DNA of 64,000 bases from assembly GCA_033816765.1 (NCBI GenBank), contig CM066291.1, positions 1,550,001-1,614,000 on the forward strand, read 5' to 3'. Position numbers and translations under genes: made by a program. Origin of the DNA: Nothopassalora personata. Its lineage: Eukaryota; Ascomycota; Dothideomycetes; Mycosphaerellales; Mycosphaerellaceae. This document shows positions 56,101 through 64,000 of this stretch, one piece after another. Under the pieces are notes generated by a model that saw nothing but the letters and a program-made list of their open reading frames with translations, did not search any database and was not told the origin of the DNA. Within the stretch, counting starts at the first letter, position 1. Each line of letters opens with the position of its first letter.

Positions 56101-56463
56101 TGTTATTTGTCTCGTTCTAGGGCTAGTCTCAAAGGAGAGATAAGTTAAGTCACGTAGCGGTATTCTTTAGAGAGGCTAAAGCAAGCTAAGCGAAGATGAA
56201 TAATTGGAATAAGAGTTATATTCCAATTAGTGAGATAGTAACATAAGTTGAACGCATTAGAACTATAAGGGTTTCTAGCGTTCCTAAATACAAAGGAGAT
56301 TCGTAGATCTCGGTAATTAGTCTAATTAGTCTAAGCATAAGCAGTCTAATTAGTCTAAGCATAAGCAGTCTAATTGCTCTAAGTCTAAGCGCTTAGGTAG
56401 GATGAGTTACGTGTTTTATCTCGTCGTTATAATTCTAGGGTCCCTAGGAATCATTCCGTAACA
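56101..56463 (-). repeat. Right (5') LTR of C2
   Basis: 363 bp. The right half shares the C1 U3, including the 24-bp repeats and the GAGATTCGTAGATCTCGG palindrome, but the left half (TGTTATTTGTCTCGTTC...) is a different U5 from the left LTR. Ends CCGTAACA. Confidence 0.82.
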
Positions 56464-56750
56464 GCCGGTAGAAGGATCCGCGAAGGCTACGCGTATAGTA
56501 GTCGAATATAAGGTACCTACGAAGGCCGTATAAGGCGCTAAAATAAGGGCATAGGTTATACATTTAGGCCTTAACCCTACGGTAGCTAGATATAAGGACC
56601 TCTACCCCCGATAGTAAGCTTAGCTATAACTAGTATAGAAGACACTAACCTATAGTATCTTCTATCGGACTAAAAGGCTTACTTACTTAGTCGAGCGAAC
56701 ACCCCTAATAGTAATAACATTAGAGAGGGAGGTAAGGAGAGAGAAGAGTA
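56464..56750 (+). pseudogene. pol: 3' end of Gypsy A2 pol
   Basis: RIP-decayed frame converging on the antisense gene. The similarity to A1 is positional; domain content is not clear. Confidence 0.4.
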
Positions 56751-56858
56751 GAGAGAAGAGTATTTATTTTAAAAATAAACTTTTATAGGGCGCGCTACGG
56801 CGCTACGTAGATAGGAGATAGGCGCGTAGTAGGCGGCTAATATGCGCGGAGCGCGCGA

Positions 56859-57727
56859 TTACTCGTTATTATCCTCCTTATTATCCTCCTTATTATACTC
56901 GCCCCGTAGGGCTAGTAGTAAGAAGGCCCTATCGGCCGTAGTAGTATTAATGTTTCTAGCCTATAGGAACTATAACTACGGTTAGTATAGGACACGTATA
57001 CGACACGTATATTACTTATAGTAAGGCCGAGCTCGAAGAGCCTATTAAGGGCCCTATTCTACTCTTACTATAGAACTACGGACGTAGTAGCGGCGGAGGA
57101 GGGGGTAGTAGTAGTAGAGGCGCCGGCGAAGCGTACGCGGGTGTCCCCTATACGCTTATTCTTATAGGTAGAGAACTGCCTCTTAGCCTAGGAGGAGGTT
57201 AGCCGATTTATATAGGGAGCGATAGTACACCGTATACGGCGAGCGTAGGGAGCGCTAGTAAGGCGTAGTACTTACCTCTAGGATCTACTCGCCTAGCTAG
57301 GCGTAGAGCTCGTACTACTAGTCTAGAGCATCCTACTCTTATTTAGTAATAGGGTTACTAAGCCCCTAGGTAAGCTTATCGCGCTAGGCGCGAGCGGCGC
57401 GTAGGCGAGCTACTAGCTACGCGACAGTAACGCTAGTATTACTAACGTAGGGGTGCCTAATGTCTCTATAGCGCCTACACTTCTTAAGTAACTCGCCGGT
57501 AGTAATACTATTACACGTATCCTACTCGTCTACTATACTATTAGTAAGCGTATCGTAAGTGAAGAGCGTAGTAAATACTTACTAGCTATAAAGTACGGGA
57601 GGTACCGTATATATATCTTAATGTCTATACCTAGGCGCCTAGCTAGTAAGGACTTAGGGGTCTACGGCCCTAGTACGCTAAACTTACGCTTTGCTAGCGT
57701 ATCTAGTGCGCTAAGCGCGCTAGACAT
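56859..57727 (-). pseudogene. Antisense gene of Gypsy A2 (second copy of the spliced Cys-motif gene)
   Basis: Homologous to 5315-6252 over its length. Exon 2 GELLKKCRRYRDIRH matches GELLKKCSRCRRSKY in A1, followed by a helical region (LRAARAQRDKL, LYAQLGEQILE). The first two introns have GTAAGT donors, branch-like TACTAAT or CTAAC boxes and TAG acceptors at the same positions as in A1; the third donor is ATAAGT, a RIP form of GTAAGT. The last exon is longer than in A1 and ends in a repeated Asn/Lys/Glu/Asp tail before TAA at 56859. The start may be at 57727 or further upstream. RIP stops only. Conserved splice sites in a diverged copy support a real spliced antisense gene. Confidence 0.68.
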
Positions 57728-58140
57728 CTATACTAGTAGTGCTAGTAATAGTATTAGTAGTACTAATAGGCCCCCTATAAGGGCCTCCTAGCGGAGCTAG
57801 TCTTAGATAGCTTCTTCGAAAGCTATAGTAGTACTAGCGGGTTACTAGGTAGTCGCTAGCGAGGAGCTAGTAGATTACTAGTAGTACGGGTATAGTACGC
57901 TACGAGAACGTAGTAAAGGGAAAAGAAGGAAAAGGAGGGAGAGGGTACGCTTCTTAAACCCTCGAGTTAGTTAACCCGGTAACTATAACTTTATACCTAC
58001 CTATACTACGATAACGACACGTACGAGACCCGTAGGCGGGTCGTATAGTAACGGAATCTACGAGAAGTAGATAGATCGCTTATATAGAAACCTCCTAAAG
58101 CCGCGAGCTAAGGGCGGCTCGTCCTAGAAGGGGAGGCAGT

Positions 58141-58338
58141 TATAAGGATAGCCTATAGCTAACCCTTATATATAATACGGCTATGCCCGCCTTAGTATGC
58201 CGCACGTAACGCGTATACGTACACTAGGAGACGCGTATAGCGTTAATAGAAGAAAGTAAGCTTTAGCTTATCTACGATTAGAAGATCGTAGGCGTACTAT
58301 ACATTACGACATCCCCTTATAGCCTTACGGCCCTTACA
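58141..58338 (+). repeat. 3' LTR of Gypsy A2
   Basis: 198 bp, inverse of 36546-36743. Left tip TATAAGG (RIP form of TGTAAGG), right tip CCCTTACA. Confidence 0.85.
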
Positions 58339-61300
58339 TTAGCCTAGGATCTACGAGCCCGAGCTAAGGCTACTAAGAAAGTTCGCCTTTAATTAGAATA
58401 GGAGATCCGGTAAGCTAAGATTAATTAGTAGGAGGTTGAAATAATTAACGAAGTTAGTACTTAAATAAGCGAAACTTAATTATTAGCTAAATCCGGGGTA
58501 ACCCTAGGAAGGGGAAATAATGCCTAAGTAAATAAACTAGGGAACGATGCTAGTAAAGGACTACTTAAGGATATGCCTATTAGTCCCGTAAACGCCCCCT
58601 TCGCATAAAGGAAGCGTATATAGAATGCTAAGACTATAAGGATTAATAACTACGTCCGATAATATAGTTTAGCTAGTAATAGCCCGGTTATAAAGGAAGA
58701 GGGTATTATCTACTAGATTAATTAGATCCTCTAGACGATGTTTCCTAATATAAATGCCTAGGATTGGTTTCGATATAGTCGCTAGTTCGAGGCTACCCTC
58801 TTCGGTCGCGTTACTAACACTCCCGCTCTTTAGGAGAAGCTCGCTATAGTGCGACGCCTTATAGGAAAGGACCCTAAGGTTCGTACTAGATAAGTAGTTA
58901 CCTATAAAGATAAACCTAAGTATAATAAGGAGGTCTTCCGTAAAGATAGTTAGGCCTAGTATATCGAAGTGTATTTAACTATACTTTACTCTAAAGGTAC
59001 GGTCCCTACTACTAAGCTATATAAGGACGTTAAGAAAATCGGGCTCTCTAGTGTCCTTAATAACTTTGCTATAGTCCCTAGTCCTTAGGTAGTAGCGGAG
59101 TTTAGGATAAATAAGAACTAGATTAGGTGCCTAATTATAAAGGGTTCCGAGGTGAATATTATCGGCTAGAGGAACGCTTATAGGTTTAGGTTACTAGTAA
59201 TGTCGAGTGCTTAGCTTACCTTTCGAGGTACTAGAGGGCGGGCCTAGTTTAAAGGTGTTATAGGCAATTTAGATGTTTAGGTATTTAGAGTTTACTACTA
59301 GGTAGACATGTTTATCTCCTCGGATCTAAACTTACTAACAATCCTAGGACGTCCGTAGGCCCGTAAGGTGCGGCTTACTACCCGTAACTGCGATAATAGT
59401 TCGTAGGAGGGGACTATTACTAGCCGTAAAGAAGAAAGTGTTATGTTAACTACCCTAGTTAGCTCGGATAGGTATAAGACCCTTTAAGAACTGTTAAAAG
59501 CGTCGGGAAATAGAAGGGTAGGTTAAGTTACGGCGCTTAACCTACCGACTTGCTAAAGCCGGATTTAATAAAATTAGTAAGGTTCTCGTACTATCTCGTA
59601 GAAACCTCGGACTATAATTTACCGGTCCCGGGACCGGCAAATAGCTATAGTAAGGAAAACGGGTACGACTACGACACGACGCATCTATAGGAAGGCACGA
59701 CGTATCTATAGGAACCCGGCAAGGCTCTAACGCCTAGTAACCATTTAGCTTATTTATTAGGATTGCTTAGGAGTACTAGAATAAAGGAACGAGTTATAGA
59801 AATTGGAATAGGCGCGTTTAAGGCAGATTCTATTACTAACGTTTATTTAGTTTAAGGGGATTAGCCCTCCGAGATCTTAAGGCAATCTACATTAAATGCT
59901 TAGGCACGGAAGTAATAAGTAGGCTAACATATAGCTAACATTAGGATACCGTAGGTCTTTACGATATATAAGCGTAAGGCGGATAAGAAGAAGCTAGTAG
60001 ACGCGAGCGTTTACGAGCGCCTAGAATCACGAGTTAAGGGAGATATAGAATAGAAGCGTAGGGCACTATACCTAGAGTCTAAGATGCCTAAAGGACAAGG
60101 TCCGTTTAACGGGAAGTACTTAACTAAGAAATTCTTAAGTATTAAGCGAGGTAGCCGGATTACTCTAGAACGGCTTACCTTAATTAAGGTTAGCATTAGG
60201 CTATTACTAATAGAAAGGGCCTTATTCGATAAGATACTCTATAACCGGGAGGCAGTCCTCGCTTAGGATTTTAGTTACATAAGGTAAATTAGGCACGACG
60301 TTATGCTACCTTAGAAGATTAATACGGTCCCTTATAGACTATAGTAGGCACGCCTAATCCGGTTATACCTAAGTCTTAGGGCAATTGTTAAGCGCATAAT
60401 TAGAGCCCAGATTAAGAATAATATCCTAGAATACTTATAAGGGGCATATTCTAATAGCTAGTTTCTAGTCGTAAAGAAGGTATAATACTATATCGGTTAA
60501 TCAATTTAGCTATGCTCCTAAATAAGGTTACTATACGCGATGCTAACATTCTACCGGACACGGATAGCTTCTTAGAGGATTTTACCGGGTACCGAGTCGC
60601 TTTACTTATAGACCTGTTTTTAGGTTATAATTAGATTACTTTAGATAATTCCTACCGGGACTTAATAGCCTTTATAACCCCTCTTAGCCTAGTATGTAAT
60701 ATGACTCTACCTTAAGGAGCTACTAATTTAGTTGCTTAGTTCGTGCGTACGGTAATAAAGATTCTACTTAATTATATCTCGTATCGAGCGAAGCCGTTTC
60801 TCTATAACATCGGTATTAAGGAACTAACTAAGGACTATAGGAATGTAGAAGTAGAGCCTAGGTTAAGGAAATAGGTCGTTAAGCACATTATTTCCCTAGA
60901 TCTAGTTCTTACTAACTTAGAAAGAGCTAGTACGGTAGTTGCTAGAGGCAAATCCTAATAGTTATACAAAAAGCTTAAGATCGTTAGGTACGTTACTAGC
61001 CCGGATAGTCGCTATCCTAACCTAAAGGTTGTAGCTAAGATCCTAGATTAGCCTACGCCTACCTATATTAAGAAGGTCCGTACCTATATAGGGCTATGTA
61101 TATACTTCCGGATATAGATCGCCTAGTTCGTTATTATTGCTCGACTAATGTATAAGCTACTAAAGAAGGACGCCGAGTTCACCTAGATAGAAAATAAGCA
61201 GTTCTCGAAAGAAGAGGTTACTAGATATCTTATGTAGGCTCTAGCCTTAGTTACCCTCTACTACTTACCTAGTGCTAGGTCTATCTTTGTCTTAGTTAAT

Positions 61301-61570
61301 ACTAGCGGCACTAGATAGGGATGTATCGTTTCTTAAGAATTAATAGACAGTACTCGACGGCGTTACCCGGTGCGGTATAAGAGTAGAATCTAGAACGCGT
61401 TAGAATCTAGATATAATACTAGTAAGCGAGAATGCCTTAGGGTCCTTAAGGGGCTTAAGAAGATCTAGAGATATATTACTAGCGTTAATTTTGTCCTTAA
61501 GGTTAATGCTAACACACTTATATAGCAGCTTAACCGGCCGGCTTCGGACCTACCTAACTCGGCAATAGCC
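58339..61570 (+). pseudogene. pol: Gypsy B2 gag/protease and RT/RNase H remnant
   Basis: Protease-like region near 59100-59400 (GSEVNIIGQ, LTILGRPQARKVRL). Linker with the palindrome at 59618-59641. Pre-RT segment at 60084-60190 (MPKGQGPFNGKYLTKKFLSI, LERLTLIKV), as in a group of fungal Gypsy elements. RT at 60300-60830 (RVALLIDLFSGYNQITLD, PLSLV), where the catalytic DD is lost (FLYNIGI at about 60800). RNase H at about 61150-61560. Stops are mostly TAG at Gln or Trp sites. Confidence 0.82.
59618..59641. repeat. 24-bp palindrome, copy 5
   Basis: TTTACCGGTCCCGGGACCGG followed by CAAA, in the linker between protease and RT of B2; same position as copy 4 in B1. Confidence 0.88.
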
Positions 61571-61584
61571 CGGTAGGTCGTATA

Positions 61585-62360
61585 TGATTGATTGATTGAT
61601 TGATTGATTATTCCATTAACGTGCTATTTGAGTCAAAGACTATGCAACACGGGTCTCGAGAACGAGACCAAAATTTGAGAGAAGGAGAAAAGCCCCGTCG
61701 TACCCCGGACGTAAAAACTCCTTAAAAGATGCGAGCAACGCTCGCTATTCGAACCGTAAATCGAATATATTGCGGCGTAGTACGCGCGTACCCGGTAGTC
61801 GTGTCTTGTCGAGAATTGCGGTTTGTCGCCTTGCCCCGGGCGAGACAAGTTTTGCGCCCGTGTCTCGTTCTTGTTTTTAAAAAGCCAAGCCGGCCGTACC
61901 CGTACGCACCGAGCAAAATCCCAAGAAACACCCGTTGCCTCTGTTTCAATCCAGTCGCGTTCTCCGGTCTCGAGTGTAGCTCCTCGGTCGCAGTGGCCTC
62001 GCTGTCGTCCCCCCCTCGGCCTCTCTTGGTTCCAGCCGTGCAGTATACGTGGTTTGCGCCCCTAAACGCCTCTCTTGGTTCCAGCCGGCAGTTTACGTGG
62101 TTTGCCGGGACGACAGGTAGACAGCGCCTTCGTTGTTCGAGCGACGTGTACGCTATGTACGTCGCTTTCCCTTCTCGCAGTTCCGGAGTTCTTGTTTGTA
62201 GATTTTGAGCGTATCTCGTTCGTTCGGTTCGTCCGACCTGTCTTTTCTTGTTTCGAGTCGAGTAGGCTTGTATTTTTCGAGAGAGAGAGTCTTAGTTTCT
62301 CTTCGTCGTAACGAAGATACTTACGTCGTCCGCCGCGTGAAGGCGCTCTCTATAGGACGA
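61585..62360 (-). mobile_element. Short un-RIPed non-LTR-type insertion with (TGAT)n tail
   Basis: 776 bp flanked by a 14-bp target duplication CGGTAGGTCGTATA (61571-61584 and 62361-62374). One end is a simple repeat of TGAT units, so on the minus strand it ends in an AATC-type tail, as in LINE-derived or SINE-like elements. Unlike the host element it has normal CA/TG. Internally it has a partial tandem repeat of about 49-bp period (62020-62105, CCTCTCTTGGTTCC). A 159-codon open frame on the plus strand shows no domain and I do not treat it as a gene. Likely non-autonomous. Confidence 0.7.
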
Positions 62361-62374
62361 CGGTAGGTCGTATA

Positions 62375-64000
62375 GATTAGGCTATTTACGTTCGAAGTAA
62401 AGTACGTTACGGGGAATAGGTACACTAGCCTAGATGCCCTGTCTCGTAGGCCCTCTCTACCTTAGGAACCTAGAGAAGCTAACGAAGACGAAGTTGACCG
62501 GATAATTAATAATAAGCTATTCGGGTACCCGGAGCCGGTTAATACCTACCTAGTTAAAATCTAGAAAACACGATATCTCGGGGACTAATATTCTAAAAGC
62601 TCTTAGCAACTTACTTAGGTTATAGAAACTAGGACCCGGCCCGATAGTATTACCCGTACTAAGTACCGGCGGCTAGTAAAGAAGAGCGTTAACTTCTTTA
62701 TCCGGGATTAATGACTATTCTTCTAGAAGCGTCGAGGAGTACCGTTATAACTTGTAATTAACGATAATAAGGCTTAGAAGGAGATCGTTATAGAATACTA
62801 TAAAAGATACGGTTATCGTAGTGCTAAGGTCGTATATAACCTTATTTCCGATCGGTATTACTAGGACGGGTACTTCGCCGATGTCTCTATATAGGTTCGA
62901 AGTTATGCTCCTTATAGGTTTCGCGAAGGCAACTAGCGCGCTAGTAAGCTTTACTTATCGACCCCTTAGGTTATTAGTAAGAAGTAGTACTCGGACCCCG
63001 TCTAGGTACATAAAAATAGATACCCTCTAGTTACGCGCGAAGCACTTAGTAACTAGATCGAGGCTAGAGTAACGAGGGCACCTCCTAGCTCTAGGACGGT
63101 TACTAAGTTTCTATATAAGGATGTCTTCTATAGGTACGGCTACTATGCTAAAATTGTAGTTAATAACGCTACGGTTTATATAGCTAAGGTTAAGCGGTTA
63201 CTCGTAGGACTTAGTACTCGAAGGATCCAAATATTACCGTACTATCCGTAGTCTAATATTCCGGTCGAGGTTAGACACCGTCCGATTCTTATAGCGTTAG
63301 TAAAGCTTATAAGGAACATATACCGCGGATAGGAGTAATAGGTACCCGCTGTATTATAGGCTAATAGGACTACGACCTATCGTACTACTAGAATGACGCT
63401 AGCTTAGGTCCTATATAGCTATCGCACGATTCTACCAAATGAGGTTAAGTACCCAACGTAGGCGAATTATTAATAGGGATCGGTAAGAACGACTAAGGAC
63501 CTACTTGCTATACGTGCGCGTTAACTCTAGGCTCGAGACCTTAGTTTAGTAGAGCTACATACTTAAAGGAAGCGACTAAGAGAACTTAGTAAGGACTACT
63601 TTAATTCTTACCGGAATGTTAACTTTATTAGTTTCTAGAAGGGCGACCTTATTATAAGATTTGACAAGCTATATAAGGATAACTTCTTACGTAAGATCGG
63701 TTACCGATAGTAAGGTCTATATTGGGTATCTAGTGTCTCTAGGGAATTTAGTACCTATATTCTTAAGGAACTTAATAGTACGCTAATAAAGGGTGTTTAG
63801 GCACGGAAAAACCTTAAGCTAGTTCTAGAGCTTCGCCCGGATAACATAGGAGTACTAAACTTAGATAATAGGACCGATCTCGTAATAGGGGAGGGAGAAG
63901 TCGCTAATAGCGTCGCTAATAGCGAAGATAGTAGTAATTCGAACGAGATCGAGCCTATCGCCGGCAAAGATGTGCTACCTATAGGAGTTAACGAAAGGGG
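62375..64000 (+). pseudogene. pol: Gypsy B2 integrase remnant
   Basis: Resumes B2. Integrase zinc-binding/core region (AKVVYNLISDRYY, QVRSYAPYRFREG), then FLYKDVFYRYGYYAKIVV, YYPQSN and VRHRPILIALVKL, corresponding to the catalytic DDE region in Gypsy elements of this group, with active residues lost. The post-integrase region (VRTTKDLLAIRARQL) ends near 63600. The gene continues in low-confidence form to the window end. Confidence 0.8.

Larger units (their letters stand above)
49313..56463 (-). mobile_element. Ty3/Gypsy C2, C-family, with mismatched LTRs
   Basis: 7.15 kb, coding on the minus strand and collinear with C1: gag-pol (about 56090-50690), antisense tRNA-like gene (50516-50639) and antisense ORF (49932-50339). 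The left LTR (475 bp) and right LTR (363 bp) are not a matching pair. Flanks CTCCC and GCCGG give no target duplication. Best explained as a recombinant between two C-family insertions. Confidence 0.85.
56464..58338 (+). mobile_element. Gypsy A2, 3' portion with antisense gene and 3' LTR
   Basis: The coding strand is plus. It contains a short pol 3' end (56464-56750), the antisense gene (57727-56859 on minus), a polypurine tract (GAAGGGGAGGCAG) and the LTR. The 5' part of pol, gag and 5' LTR are missing, replaced by C2. It is inserted into Gypsy B2: the B reading continues at 58339. Confidence 0.85.
58339..64000 (+). mobile_element. Ty3/Gypsy element B2, partial, runs off the right edge
   Basis: Plus-strand relative of B1. 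Its 5' end is replaced by A2 at 58339 and its 3' end lies beyond the window. It is split at 61571-62374 by a short insertion with a 14-bp target duplication. Heavily RIP-mutated. Confidence 0.85.

Noticed and set aside
61729..62208. 159-codon open frame in the short insertion
   Set aside because: No domain or start context; overlapping open frames exist on both strands, typical of GC-richer noncoding DNA.
1..64000. CRISPR array, rRNA genes or phage
   Set aside because: No regularly spaced repeats with unique spacers and no rRNA signatures; the organism is a fungus.

Overview
The window looks like a subtelomeric or other repeat-rich compartment of a filamentous ascomycete (Pezizomycotina; Dothideomycetes would fit, but this is not proven). 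Evidence: short introns with GTAAGT donors and CTAAC/CTGAC branch points, nested Ty3/Gypsy and Ty1/Copia retrotransposons, a Fot1/pogo transposon, and heavy RIP-type decay (CpA/TpG lost, TpA and CTAG enriched, Gln codons turned into TAG/TAA, CpG kept). No bacterial features, CRISPR array or rRNA were seen.

Left arm (1-4.4 kb): ordinary genic DNA. It holds a multi-pass membrane protein, a two-exon small secreted six-cysteine protein on the minus strand (an effector-like candidate), a RpiB-type sugar-phosphate isomerase, and a weak small reading frame. From about 4.58 kb composition changes sharply and RIP-decayed repeats begin.

Nest 1 (4.6-36.5 kb): an old Copia relic (E) has been split by five insertions: Gypsy A1 (4817-11509), chromovirus Gypsy C1 (11974-19024, TSD ATTAG), Copia D (19503-25119, TSD ATAAG), chromovirus Gypsy F (26605-33847, TSD TAAAG) and a Fot1/pogo transposon (34018-35883, TSD TA). 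F and the pogo element are intact and not RIP-mutated, so they are young. F has LTRs identical by eye, complete gag and pol, and a probable -1 frameshift site GGGAAAT. A1, C1, D and E are dead.

Nest 2 (36.5-64 kb): an LTR and stub of an A-type Gypsy (A3), a tandem pair of about 1.79 kb units plus a 2.5 kb segment with unrecognised convergent reading frames, Gypsy B1 (minus), a second C-type Gypsy (C2, minus) with mismatched LTRs, the 3' part of A2, and Gypsy B2 (plus, running off the right edge). B2 is broken by a short un-RIPed insertion with a 14-bp target duplication.

Most notable: Gypsy families A and C both carry, between pol and the 3' LTR, an extra gene on the strand opposite to pol. 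It encodes a Cys-cluster plus coiled-coil protein. In family A three introns can be inferred, and their positions agree between two diverged copies. In family C a tRNA-like gene (A box, B box, acceptor and T stems) sits next to it, also antisense to pol. These look like retrotransposons carrying an independently transcribed antisense cassette.
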